A stretch of 64,000 nt of DNA from Micrococcales bacterium (GCA_021287075.1 JAJTBD010000005.1:1-64000); one strand, 5' to 3'. Positions 7,509 to 15,694 are shown, counted from the stretch's first letter. A program made the numbers and translations. The notes: a model not told the origin generated them from the sequence alone.

Positions 7509-8533
7509 TGGCTCCCGGTATAGTCGATGATCTGGCAGAGGACGTCACGCTGGCTCGAGGCGATCTCGTCGATCACCGCAGGCAGCTCGTCAAAGGGGAT
7601 GGGCGGAGAGAGCAGGGCGTCGAATGCCTTGTCGCCCAAGGCGTCCAGAGCGATGGCGAGCCGATCGGCATAGCTCCGTCGGGCACTGCGGGCCGGGCTG
7701 ACCCGGCCGACCTGGCTGGCCCGGATGGCCAGCCGGCGGGAGTGGAAAGCACCGCCAAGGGGCGTCGCGGGAGTGGTCGTGCCAAACCAGGACAGCTCGA
7801 TGACCTCGCCCTCGATCCCGAGCAGCCGCACCGCTGTCGCGAGACCGCCTTCAGTGGCGGACGTGTGGAAGACGAGATCGCAGTCACCCCGCGCCTCATC
7901 CGGCGCCACCCCGGTCAGCCCCAGCGCGCGCACCTGCTCCCGCCGGGCCGGTTCCGTCTCGATGACCTCGAGGCGGGCGAGGGGATGACGCGCCAGGAGC
8001 AGGGCCACGGAGAGACCCACCATGCCGGCGCCGACCACCGCGATCCGGTCGCCGATGCGCGGTGCGCCGTCCCACAGGGCGTTGACCGCCGTCTCGACGG
8101 TGCCCGCCAGGACGGCGCGCTGGGTGGGCACCTCGTCGGGGATGGGCACCACGTCGGCGGCCGGCACGACGAACCAGTCCTGGTGCGGGTGCAGACAGAA
8201 GACCCGACTGCCCACCAGGTCCTCAGGTCCCCGCTCGACGACTCCCACCGCGAGGTAGCCGTATTTCACCGGCCCCGGCAGGTCGCCCACCTGGTGCGGG
8301 GCCCGCATGTCCTCGGCGATGTCGGGCGGCACCTCGTGCCGGTGGACGAGCAACTCCGTCCCGCGGCTGACCCCGGTGGCGAGGGTGCGCACGAGCACCT
8401 CGCCCGGCCCGGGTGCGGCGAGGGGCTCCTCGCGGATCTCGCCGCGTCCCGGCCCGGTCGTCCAGTAGGCGCGGGCCTGGGCTGGCGTCGCGGCTGCCGT
8501 GCGGGCGGGGCCCGCTGGTGTGTCAGTGGACAC
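7505..8533 (-). CDS. Medium-chain (zinc-type) alcohol dehydrogenase-like oxidoreductase
   Basis: The product has 342 residues. The GTG at 8533 was chosen because the longer frame has no actinobacterial-like protein composition. A GroES-like N-terminal domain is followed by a Rossmann domain with VVGAGMVGLSVA. The usual catalytic zinc Cys/His after ATGV is replaced (ATGVSRGTELLVHRH), so a zinc-independent oxidoreductase is likely. It is the first gene of a three-gene operon with ATGA overlap to the PTPS-like gene. The substrate is unknown; the context suggests a GTP-derived or sugar-conjugated intermediate. Confidence 0.8.
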   Translation of the reverse strand: MSTDTPAGPARTAAATPAQARAYWTTGPGRGEIREEPLAAPGPGEVLVRTLATGVSRGTELLVHRHEVPPDIAEDMRAPHQVGDLPGPVKYGYLAVGVVERGPEDLVGSRVFCLHPHQDWFVVPAADVVPIPDEVPTQRAVLAGTVETAVNALWDGAPRIGDRIAVVGAGMVGLSVALLLARHPLARLEVIETEPARREQVRALGLTGVAPDEARGDCDLVFHTSATEGGLATAVRLLGIEGEVIELSWFGTTTPATPLGGAFHSRRLAIRASQVGRVSPARSARRSYADRLAIALDALGDKAFDALLSPPIPFDELPAVIDEIASSQRDVLCQIIDYTGSQ

Positions 8534-8681
8534 GGCTGGCGACCTGTGGGCTGGGAGCGGGCTGCCCGGCATACCGCCGCCCGAGCTCGACGATGTCGCG
8601 GCCGAAGGTCCACACGACCTGCACCGCGCAGACCGCCACCCCGACCGCTCGCGCAGTGGTGATCTGGTTGGCTCCCGGCAT
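8523..8681 (-). CDS. Possible small ORF upstream of the MDR gene
   Basis: An ATG at 8681 opens 52 residues (MPGANQITTARAVGVAVCAV, then a VVWTFGRDIVELGRRYAGQ segment) with one amphipathic or weakly hydrophobic helix. The stop overlaps the MDR start by 11 bp, consistent with coupling, but the upstream GTGGGCGG is only a weak ribosome-binding site. I do not recognise it, and it may be noncoding. Confidence 0.3.
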   Translation of the reverse strand: MPGANQITTARAVGVAVCAVQVVWTFGRDIVELGRRYAGQPAPSPQVASRVH

Positions 8682-8900
8682 CCGCCCACTATGTCACCGC
8701 AGCCCCGCACGGCGGGGCGTCCGCAGGGGTGGTCTTTGGGCAGGCCAGCGTCGGTATGCCGTGCGCTCACGCCGGACCGGCCAGTCCCCTTTCGGGAACC
8801 TCACCACGATCGCCCGGCGCGCTGCTGTGTCCGCCGGGCCGCGCGCACTCGTCACGCGGAGTTCACCCAGCCCGGGCGGCGAATCCGTAGGGTGCCAGGC

Positions 8901-9935
8901 ATGGATCTGACCCGCCGTGGCTTCCTGACCCTCACCGCTGGCGTATCGCTCGCCGTCGCCCTGCCGGCGACTCCAGCGCTGGCACACCGGCCACTGCGCG
9001 TGCTCGTCGCGACCAACGAGCCGTGGGGGACCTACCACGTCAAAGCACTGCTCGATGAGGCTGCGGCCGCTCGTCGCTGGGACATCGCCCTGGTCGTGCC
9101 GGACCGATCGCAGCTGAAGCCGGGTGACCCCGTCCCCGCCGTGACGGTGGCCGAGGCCGCGACCTGGGGTGCGGATCTGCTGGTCGTCAACGGCGCCACC
9201 GCGTGGCCCACCCAGGTCGTGCAGACGCTCACCGGACTGCCCGTGGTCGCGAGCTCGCTCGCCTATCTGCGGCCCGTCGAGGAGCCCGGCGCCGCGATCA
9301 TTCGGCCCCGGCTCGTCGGTCTGACGGCCGGCTCAAGCGAGGAGGCCAAGGTCTTTGCCGCGCACTTCGGCGTCGACGCGTCGCGCGTGCAGGTCGTGGG
9401 CAACCCGGCGCTTGACGATCTCCCGGCATACACGCCCGTCGCGGGAACGGCGCTCATCGTCACCTCCGTGACCAGGTCCTCTGTGACCGGCGGCTCCGCG
9501 CCCGGCGCCCAGCTGCTCCTCGACTCGGCCGCCGCACTCGCCGCGGCCGGCTGGCACATCCGCGTCGGCCTCCACCCCCGCGAGGACCCGGCCCTGTGGA
9601 GCGCCTACGAGATCGCCACGGAGGGGACGCTGCTCGCCTCGGCCAAAGCGGAGGTCGCCATCGGGATCCCAGGCTCCGTCTTCCCCTCGATCGCCGCCAT
9701 GGGCTGTCCGCTCGTCGGCGTGCTCGACGCGGCACTGGCCGTCCCGGCATACATCCTCAGCCTCTGCGCCCAGGCCCGCACCGTCCCCGAGGTCCTCGCT
9801 GCCGCCGAGGCCCAGTGGCTCCCGTCCGCCTCCGTCCTCAGGGCGTCCGTCGGCCCCGTCGGCGGCTCCGGCGAGCGCCTCTGGAAGGTCTGGCGCAAGG
9901 CCGCTCTGCCCTACGGTCAGCGCCGCGCCGCCTGA
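8901..9935 (+). CDS. Tat-exported protein with GT-B-like features
   Basis: The product has 344 residues. The N-terminus LTRRGFLTLTAG is a twin-arginine signal, followed by a hydrophobic stretch and an AxA-type cleavage site (TPALAHR). The mature part looks like two Rossmann-like halves: VLVATNEPWGTYHVKALLDE at the start, then VVGNPALDDLPAY and IGIPGSVFPSIAAMGCPLVG, reminiscent of UDP-GlcNAc 2-epimerase or CDP-glycerol-transferase-type GT-B folds. An exported GT-B fold would be unusual because activated sugars are cytosolic, so it may be a sugar-binding or pseudo-enzyme. Confidence in a gene is high, in function low. Confidence 0.7.
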   Translation: MDLTRRGFLTLTAGVSLAVALPATPALAHRPLRVLVATNEPWGTYHVKALLDEAAAARRWDIALVVPDRSQLKPGDPVPAVTVAEAATWGADLLVVNGATAWPTQVVQTLTGLPVVASSLAYLRPVEEPGAAIIRPRLVGLTAGSSEEAKVFAAHFGVDASRVQVVGNPALDDLPAYTPVAGTALIVTSVTRSSVTGGSAPGAQLLLDSAAALAAAGWHIRVGLHPREDPALWSAYEIATEGTLLASAKAEVAIGIPGSVFPSIAAMGCPLVGVLDAALAVPAYILSLCAQARTVPEVLAAAEAQWLPSASVLRASVGPVGGSGERLWKVWRKAALPYGQRRAA

Positions 9936-9958
9936 CCGCGCGTATGCCGCGCACAACC

Positions 9959-10020
9959 GTTGACTTGTAGCAATTCGAGCCTAAGAGGCCGTTCTTAGGC
10001 TTGAGTTGCTACAAGTCAAC
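9959..10020. terminator. Long imperfect palindrome
   Basis: Arms of 27 bp (9959-9985 with 9994-10020, GTTGACTTGTAGCAATTCGA onward) pair with two mismatches around an 8-base loop. The AT-rich composition contrasts with the surroundings. It follows the Tat-exported protein and may be a strong terminator or the remnant of a small mobile palindrome. Confidence 0.6.
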
Positions 10021-10045
10021 GGGCTGGTGGCGGGTGCTTTTCCCG

Positions 10046-10095
10046 CGCTATGCATTGCCCCGCGGAACGCGTGAATCTCGGGGCAATGCATAGCG
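10046..10095. repeat. Inverted repeat of the CGCTATGCATTGCCCCG family
   Basis: CGCTATGCATTGCCCCG (10046-10062) and its exact complement (10079-10095) flank a 16-base loop. Related copies occur at 1729-1765 and 30382-30466. It lies upstream of the MarC pair. Confidence 0.65.
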
Positions 10096-10228
10096 TTGTG
10101 CACGTGGCTCCGGAGCCTCCCGGACGGGCGGCGCTTCTCGCGGTCGGAGGCACTCCCGGCCACGACCTAGACTGGAGTGTTGGCCGGAGGCGAGCCCACG
10201 GCATACCCCATGAACCCCAGGAGGACGA

Positions 10229-10822
10229 GTGTCGCTGCTGTCTGCGGCCACGCTGCTCTTCCTGGTGCTCGACCCGGTGGGCAACGTGCCGATGTTCCTC
10301 AAGGCGCTCGAGTTCACCCGGCCGGAGCGGCAGCAGCGGGTCATCGCGAGGGAGCTGCTCATCGCCCTGGTGATCATGGTGGCGGCGCTGTTCCTCGGGC
10401 GGTGGGTCTTCGTCGTGCTCAAGGTCGGGGCGGAGGCGCTGATGACCGCGGGCGGAGTGCTGTTGCTGCTCATAGCGATTCGCATGATCTTCCCGACGCC
10501 GCTGCGCAACCGTGAGGAGCCGGTGACCCGCGAGCCGCGCATCGTGCCGCTCGCCGTCCCCTACACCGCCGGGCCGTCGGTGATCATCTTCGAGATCCTG
10601 CTGATGAGCCAGTGGCCGGGGCAGTGGCTGACCTGGCTGGGCGGCGTCGTGCTCGCGTGGCTCGGCGCCGCGGTCATCCTGTGGTTCTCAGCGCCGCTGC
10701 AGCGCAGGCTCGGGCGGCGCACCCTCGAGGCGGCCGAGCGGCTGATGGGGATGATCCTCGTGCTCGTCGCCATGCAGATGCTCCTCGGCGGGCTCAAGTC
10801 GTTCTTCGGGATCGGAGCCTGA
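10229..10822 (+). CDS. MarC-family integral membrane protein
   Basis: The product has 197 residues. The GTG at 10229 follows CCAGGAGG. Six hydrophobic segments are arranged as in MarC/UPF0056 proteins, with the conserved DPVGNVPMFL near residue 15 and VPLAVPYTAGPS near residue 110. The function of the family is unresolved; despite the name it does not itself give multidrug resistance. The adjacent gene is a paralogue, beginning directly after the stop codon. Confidence 0.9.
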   Translation: MSLLSAATLLFLVLDPVGNVPMFLKALEFTRPERQQRVIARELLIALVIMVAALFLGRWVFVVLKVGAEALMTAGGVLLLLIAIRMIFPTPLRNREEPVTREPRIVPLAVPYTAGPSVIIFEILLMSQWPGQWLTWLGGVVLAWLGAAVILWFSAPLQRRLGRRTLEAAERLMGMILVLVAMQMLLGGLKSFFGIGA

Positions 10823-11410
10823 ATGACCCTCCTGACCGCCGCGACCCTGCTGTTCATGGTCATGGACCCGCTCGGCAACGTGCCGCTCTTCCTCACAGCG
10901 CTGCGCCATGTCGCGCCCGAGCGGCGCCAGCGCGTCATCGCCCGCGAGCTGCTGATCGCGCTCGCGGTGATGCTGGTCTTCCTCTTCGTCGGGCAGTCGC
11001 TGCTGTCCGTGCTGCACGTCTCGCCCGAGGCCCTGACCGCGGCCGGCGGCGTCATCCTGCTGCTCATCGCGATCCGGATGATCTTCCCCGCGCCCGACCA
11101 CTCGCTCGAAGAGCCCATCATCGACGAGCCCTTCATCGTGCCGCTGGCCGTGCCCTACTCCGCCGGCCCGTCGCTGCTCGCCACCGAGATCCTCATGATG
11201 AGCCAGGAGCCCGAGCGCTGGCCGGTCTGGCTGCTCGCGGTCGTGCTGGCCTGGCTCGCGTCGTCGGTGATCCTCTATTTCTCCGGTTATCTCCAGCGGG
11301 TCCTCGGCGAGCGCACGCTGCTCGCTGTCGAGCGGCTCATGGGCATGATCCTCGTCGTGGTGTCGATGCAGATGCTGCTGACTGGCATCAAGGAGTTCTT
11401 CGGCTGGTGA
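10823..11410 (+). CDS. MarC-family integral membrane protein, paralogue
   Basis: The product has 195 residues, with the ATG immediately after the TGA of the first copy. It repeats the same landmarks (MDPLGNVPLFL, IRMIFPAPDHSLEEP, VPLAVPYSAGPS, RLMGMIL). The pair arose by tandem duplication and has since diverged considerably. Co-translation suggests that the two form a hetero-oligomer or have complementary roles. The 3' end is followed by the DUF5709 gene after 71 bases. Confidence 0.9.
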   Translation: MTLLTAATLLFMVMDPLGNVPLFLTALRHVAPERRQRVIARELLIALAVMLVFLFVGQSLLSVLHVSPEALTAAGGVILLLIAIRMIFPAPDHSLEEPIIDEPFIVPLAVPYSAGPSLLATEILMMSQEPERWPVWLLAVVLAWLASSVILYFSGYLQRVLGERTLLAVERLMGMILVVVSMQMLLTGIKEFFGW

Positions 11411-11481
11411 CGCCGCCTCCACAGGGGTGAACCTGCTGCTCAACCACCCTGCGTGAGCCCGAACCCGCCTACGCTGGGGCG

Positions 11482-11928
11482 ATGACGAACACCGAGAACC
11501 TCGACGACGACTTCGGCACCTACGCCCGCGACGCCGAACAGGAGCGCGACGCCGAGATCCATCTCGAGGACCCCGAGGCCACCGACGACACCCCCTGGTC
11601 GCCGCCGGAGCGGCAGCCGCGCGGGGCGGAGTACGCCGACCTCGACCCGGCCGACGAGGAGACGATCGACCAGCGCATCATGCAGGAGGTGCCCGAGGAG
11701 GGCACGGCCTATGGCGCGCCCGACCACGAGAGTGACCCCGAGCCCACCGTCGGCGGCGACGACCGCGACGCGATCCCGGCCGAGGACGACGTGCTCGGCG
11801 TCGACGAGGCCCAGTCCCTCGACGATCCCGATCTGCGCACCGACCTCCCCGCCGAGCAGGCCGCGATGCACCTCACCGACGAGCCTGGCAGCGACGCCGA
11901 CCCCGTTATCGGCGAGCCGGAGGAGTAG
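11482..11928 (+). CDS. DUF5709 family acidic protein
   Basis: The product has 148 residues and is strongly acidic, without hydrophobic segments, probably largely disordered. The blocks ETIDQRIMQEVPEE and LPAEQAAMHLTDEPG match the conserved pieces of the actinobacterial DUF5709 family, whose function is unknown. Transcription converges on the RelA/SpoT-domain gene with a paired GTATGCCG hairpin between. Confidence 0.8.
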   Translation: MTNTENLDDDFGTYARDAEQERDAEIHLEDPEATDDTPWSPPERQPRGAEYADLDPADEETIDQRIMQEVPEEGTAYGAPDHESDPEPTVGGDDRDAIPAEDDVLGVDEAQSLDDPDLRTDLPAEQAAMHLTDEPGSDADPVIGEPEE

Positions 11929-11996
11929 CGGCCGGGATCGGGGGTGAAGTTTGGGGTGCGTCAGCACCCCGGACTCAATCCACCAGACCAACGCGC

Positions 11997-12030
11997 GGGT
12001 ATGCCGCGGAGGCGACTCCGCGGCATACCC
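11997..12030. terminator. GTATGCCG-pair hairpin between convergent genes
   Basis: GGGTATGCCGCGGA (11997-12010) and its complement (12017-12030) form a perfect 14-bp stem with a 6-base loop, positioned between the DUF5709 gene and the convergent RelA/SpoT-domain gene. There is no U-tract. Confidence 0.7.
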
Positions 12031-12046
12031 GCCTCTGCGTTGTGGG

Positions 12047-13045
12047 TCAGGCCCGCCGGGGCAGCCGCTCGAGCCGGCCGCGCAGCTGGTCGACGCGGTG
12101 GGCGTTGCCGTGGAGCGTGAGATAGCGGTCGCGGTGGGTCGCGAGCAGCGCGTCGTCGAGGCGGCGGACCGCGCCAGGCGGGTAGTGGTAGCCCATCGCG
12201 GTCGAGATGGCGGGCTGGTCGACGCCGCGCAGCAGCTCGCGCAGCTCCTCAAGAGAGGTGATGCCCAGCTCGAGCAGCAGCCCGGCGATCCACTCATAGT
12301 GCTCCGTGCGCGACCACCCCGCGTCGGCGAACTGACCGGCGAGGAAGGCCGCCAGGTCGGTCGCCGCGATGCGGGGGTCGTCGTCGTCCTCGGCGGCGGG
12401 GTCGCTAACCTCGTCGCGCAGCCGGTCGCGGATCGTGGAGAACTGCTGGTCCGCCAGCTCGAGCAGCCCCGCCGCCAGCGTGAAGCGCCGGTCCAGGTCG
12501 GAGGCGTGCTCCTCGGGAACCGTTCCCTTGTAACGGATGTCGTGCTCGAACTCCGCCCACGCATGCTGGAGCACAGTCCGCACCTGCACCGACGCGCGCC
12601 GCCCGCGCATCGGGCCGTCGACCTTCTCGCGCGCAGGGTCGAGCGCGACGAGCAGGTGCCGGCTGGAGTAGCCGAAGCGCCCCTGCGCCGCCGTCTCCTG
12701 ACCCATGTCACGGTCGTCGAGCAAGGTCAGCTGGTCGCCCAGCAGCTGCGCGATCGCGTCGACGTCGGCCAGCACATAGGCCACGACCCGCACCCCGATC
12801 TGGTCGGTGATGTCGTTGGCCGGGTCGGGGAAGGCGAGCTTGCCGCCGACGCGGCGGGCCGCCTTGCCCGCATAGGACTCCACCGATTTCGTCCGCCCCG
12901 TCACCGACAGGTAGTCGATGCCCGCGTCGTCGAGCAGCTGCGTCACGAGCGCGACATACGCCGCAGTCGCCGCCTCGACCTGCGGGCGGTCCGCGGCATA
13001 CTGCTCCGTCGCCTTGCGGATGCGGGCTGCCTGGTTGCGTGCCAT
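12047..13045 (-). CDS. RelA/SpoT nucleotidyltransferase-domain protein
   Basis: The product has 332 residues. The ATG at 13045 (MARNQAARIRK) precedes the fold. Synthetase-domain landmarks are TGRTKS (residues 49-54), the Asp of DITDQIGVRVV (78), FGYSSRH (124-130), and QVRTVLQHAWAEFEHDIRYK (154-173). In standard (p)ppGpp synthetases the residue two before the Gln of the QxRT motif is Glu; here it is Ser152, and GYRSIH is altered to GYSSRH. A C-terminal helical region of about 140 residues (LELGITSLEELRELLRGVD) follows. It could be an alarmone-type pyrophosphokinase with altered chemistry or a ToxSAS-like effector. No obvious antitoxin partner is adjacent. Confidence 0.8.
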   Translation of the reverse strand: MARNQAARIRKATEQYAADRPQVEAATAAYVALVTQLLDDAGIDYLSVTGRTKSVESYAGKAARRVGGKLAFPDPANDITDQIGVRVVAYVLADVDAIAQLLGDQLTLLDDRDMGQETAAQGRFGYSSRHLLVALDPAREKVDGPMRGRRASVQVRTVLQHAWAEFEHDIRYKGTVPEEHASDLDRRFTLAAGLLELADQQFSTIRDRLRDEVSDPAAEDDDDPRIAATDLAAFLAGQFADAGWSRTEHYEWIAGLLLELGITSLEELRELLRGVDQPAISTAMGYHYPPGAVRRLDDALLATHRDRYLTLHGNAHRVDQLRGRLERLPRRA

Positions 13046-13059
13046 GGCACAAGGGTGCC

Positions 13060-13089
13060 GTATGCCGCGGGGCCGCCCCCGCGGCATAC
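13060..13089. repeat. GTATGCCG-pair hairpin in a divergent intergenic region
   Basis: GTATGCCGCGGGG (13060-13072) and its complement (13077-13089) enclose a 4-base loop. It lies 15 bp upstream of the RelA/SpoT-domain gene start and upstream of the divergent lipoprotein, so here it is not at a gene 3' end. Confidence 0.7.
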
Positions 13090-13170
13090 CCCTGGTTTGT
13101 GGTGCGTCGCCGGGACAGGGAGGGCCGCCCGGGTGAGGATTGGGGCACGACACCTGCGGAAGGAGCGGCA

Positions 13171-13590
13171 ATGCGCAAGGGACTGGTCGTCGGGCTGGCC
13201 GCGCTCGCGCTGGTCGGCGGCTGCGGGTCGGGCGACGAGGCGGGCTCGGGGGAGTCGACCACCGCCGAACCCGTGCTGACGCTGGACACCGCAGACGCCG
13301 AGGGTGGGCGGACGGCGGCGCTCGAGCCCGACGGCGTGCTGATGGCGACCATCGACGGAGGCAAGGCCTGCTTCTGGGTGGCGACGCCCGAGGGTGAGGT
13401 CTCGCTGGTGTGGCCCAAGGGGTCGAAGGCCTACTACGGCGCGATCCGGGTCGTCGACAAGGCGGGCAAGGTGATTGCCACAGAAGGGGATTCGGGCAAG
13501 TCCTACGGCGGTTCGATGACTACCCAGCTCACCGGCTGCCGCCCCGACTCCCAGGTGTGGGTTGTCTCTGAGGTCGCCGAGCGCGGCTGA
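13171..13590 (+). CDS. Lipoprotein, unknown function
   Basis: The product has 139 residues. The ATG at 13171 has AAGGAG 5 bases upstream. MRKGLVVGLAALALVGGC is a compact type II signal ending in a lipobox. The mature domain is beta-rich with two further cysteines (GKACFWVATPEG and TGCRPDSQVW) that could form a disulfide. I do not recognise the family; it is a cell-surface lipid-anchored protein. Confidence 0.75.
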   Translation: MRKGLVVGLAALALVGGCGSGDEAGSGESTTAEPVLTLDTADAEGGRTAALEPDGVLMATIDGGKACFWVATPEGEVSLVWPKGSKAYYGAIRVVDKAGKVIATEGDSGKSYGGSMTTQLTGCRPDSQVWVVSEVAERG

Positions 13591-13619
13591 GTGCCCCTCG
13601 CGGCGGGCTGTCGCGCGGG

Positions 13620-14570
13620 TCAGTTGTTGTAGAGGCGGGCGTGGGCCTCGAGGACTGCGAGGGTGGCGACGGGCTCGTCCTGAAGGTCGGCGATGGTGTC
13701 GATGTCCTCCCACTCGCCGCCATTGACGCGGTACTGACCGGTGAGTTTCGCGTCGACGTGGACCTGGGCCGCAGGAATCGGCGTGGTGTAGGTGTGCCTG
13801 ATGTCGCCGTCGGGATAGGTGCCGCCGACGCTGGTGGTCGCACCAGTGCTGGCGCCGTCACCGAACGCGTAGTTATAGGAGTGCTCGTCGATCTTGAACT
13901 CCACGCTCCACGACAGCAGCTGCACAGGCTCGGAGATATCGCCAGGGGCGAGGGTGTTGTCTGCGGGCCAGGTGGCGGCGAAGTAGGTGGGCAGGTTGAC
14001 TAGGGTCTTGTTGCCGACGGGCTGGACGCTCACCGATGGTTTGGCGAACGGGAGTTCGCGGAATGCCTGCTGGATCTGCGCCAGCGTGGGCACCGGCGGC
14101 GGCTGGGGGACCGGAACGCCGGCCGGGACCATCGCCGGGATGTCGCGCGCCGGGTAACAGGTCTCGCCCAGGAACTCCCACGCACCGGTGCTGCCCTCGG
14201 GTCGGCGGTAGAGATAGGTGAGGGGTCCGGGTCCGCCTCGGTCCTGGCAGACGGAGATGGCATAGGTGCAGGACGTCACCTCGCCCCCGCCGGGGCAGCC
14301 GATCTCGGCTTTGGTCTCCCACTTCACCTTCGGCTCTGGCGCCTTGACGTATTGGCCCTGCGGCGAGAAGCCGCCGTTCTTCCACTCACCCGCCATGTTG
14401 ACCGGATCGACCTGGCCCGGGGCCGCGGTGCTGGGGCGCTTGAAGGTCTGAGTTCCGATCGCAGTGACGCCGGAGCTGTTCAGCCCTGCCCCGACTCCGT
14501 GGGTGTTTGGTTCGCCGGCCATCGGGAAAGAGAGCGCCATGGCAACAGCTCCCGCCAGTACCGACGTCAT
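13620..14570 (-). CDS. Secreted PKD-like hypothetical protein
   Basis: The product has 316 residues. A short N-terminal hydrophobic segment (VLAGAVAMALSFPMAG) suggests export. The central part has Cys residues in EIGCPGGGEVTSCTYAISVC that probably form disulfides, then a Pro-rich hinge (PVPQPPPVPT), then a beta-rich domain with FGDGASTGATT and HTYTTP, features of PKD-like folds. The start overlaps the stop of the upstream DUF6318 lipoprotein gene (ATGA), so the two form an operon. Codon use is less GC3-biased than that of neighbours. Molecular function unknown. Confidence 0.7.
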   Translation of the reverse strand: MTSVLAGAVAMALSFPMAGEPNTHGVGAGLNSSGVTAIGTQTFKRPSTAAPGQVDPVNMAGEWKNGGFSPQGQYVKAPEPKVKWETKAEIGCPGGGEVTSCTYAISVCQDRGGPGPLTYLYRRPEGSTGAWEFLGETCYPARDIPAMVPAGVPVPQPPPVPTLAQIQQAFRELPFAKPSVSVQPVGNKTLVNLPTYFAATWPADNTLAPGDISEPVQLLSWSVEFKIDEHSYNYAFGDGASTGATTSVGGTYPDGDIRHTYTTPIPAAQVHVDAKLTGQYRVNGGEWEDIDTIADLQDEPVATLAVLEAHARLYNN

Positions 14571-15214
14571 GACTTCATCAGGACGAAGTCAGTCGTCCGC
14601 CATGCTCCATCGGTCCACTCGGCTGTTACGCGGAGGTTGGACTTCTCCTCGGGGATCGGTTTGCGGGAGCCATCGTCTTTGACGAGGTAGGAGGCCTTCT
14701 CGGTGACCAGGAGGTCGACCCGGGTCTGCCCCGATGCGTCTGGATCAAGTACCTGAGACAGGTTCACCTTGAGTCGATCATCCTGGATGTGCTCGCCGGC
14801 ATCCTCCTGCTGTTTGGCCAAGTCCATCATCACGTTGCAGCCCTTGCAGTCGGGTGCAGAAATCGGAGCCAATAGCGCGTGCTCGTTGGACACGAGCATT
14901 GCGCTCGCGGTCTCCGCATAGAACCGGGCGAAGGCCTCGGCACCCTTGTCGGAGTGCTCCTTGGCAGCGGCGGGAAGTGCGGCAGGAGTCCCACTCGATC
15001 TGCCAGGGGCGGACGTGCTCGCCGTGCCCGAAGACCCCGGCGGGCCCGATGACCCAGGCGTAGCCGAAGCCGAACTCGTGAGCGTCCCAGCGGTCGGCTT
15101 GACCGAGCTGCTCGACGAGGGCGACCCCTCATCCCCGGAGCCATTGCAGCCCGCAAGCGCAAGCGTGACGGCGGCTCCACAGAGCGCAATGGACGTGCGG
15201 CGGCTGCGTGACAC
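14567..15214 (-). CDS. DUF6318 family lipoprotein
   Basis: The product has 215 residues. A type II signal ends at LALAGC; a Ser/Thr/Pro/Gly linker follows to about residue 78. The folded part starts LPAAAKEHSDKGAEAFARFY and has a CKGC pair, as in the actinobacterial DUF6318 family. This family commonly precedes a secreted PKD-like protein, as here. Codon choice (GTA, ACA, AAA, GGA) is unlike the flanking housekeeping-type genes. Confidence 0.8.
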   Translation of the reverse strand: MSRSRRTSIALCGAAVTLALAGCNGSGDEGSPSSSSSVKPTAGTLTSSASATPGSSGPPGSSGTASTSAPGRSSGTPAALPAAAKEHSDKGAEAFARFYAETASAMLVSNEHALLAPISAPDCKGCNVMMDLAKQQEDAGEHIQDDRLKVNLSQVLDPDASGQTRVDLLVTEKASYLVKDDGSRKPIPEEKSNLRVTAEWTDGAWRTTDFVLMKS

Positions 15215-15694
15215 GAGTGCTGGTTCCCCTCAGTACTGCGCCCGCCCCGGGGCGCTTTGTCTGCCGCGTTCGAGTCTAGGTAACCCACGGGATCTCGCCA
15301 CTTGAGTTGTCCACAGCCCCGTTGACCTGCGCAAACACGCCTCGATCGCAGCGGCTAGCGCCTTCTTCCGCCAGGCCTAGACGCCCGCAGAAAGCGCCAT
15401 CGACCGCTCGCAGATACTGTGCCGTGGCGCTTCATCGACAAGGAGATCAGGAGTTCGCCCGCCGTGCGAGGTCCCCCGCCTGCCCGCGCGGTGGCCCGCC
15501 CGATCGCTCCTTATCGGGCGATCTAGTGTCAGAGGTATAGAGCCCCAGAGACATGCAGGGGTATGCCGCGGCGCCTGGCGTGCGCCGCGGCATACCTCTG
15601 CGTCGTGGAGCGTTGCGATCCTGTGGTGACCACGGGTAGCCCCGCCGGCCGCCGTGTGTGATTGAGTGAAGGCCGACCCCCGCACGAGGTGAAC
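15215..15694. other. Gene-poor stretch
   Basis: This 480-base divergent interval contains the GTATGCCG-pair hairpin at 15560-15596. No ORF in it has convincing start signals. A short open frame near 15430-15530 (PWRFIDKEIRSSPAV, read from about 15423) could be the tail of a degraded gene, but this is speculative. Confidence 0.4.
15560..15596. repeat. GTATGCCG-pair hairpin
   Basis: GGTATGCCGCGGCGC (15560-15574) and its perfect complement (15582-15596) with a 7-base loop lie upstream of the GTPase gene. Confidence 0.7.

Noticed and set aside
15307..15540. 77-codon frame upstream of the GTPase
   Set aside because: Pro/Arg/Ser-rich with no ribosome-binding site or hydrophobic pattern; not supported as a gene.
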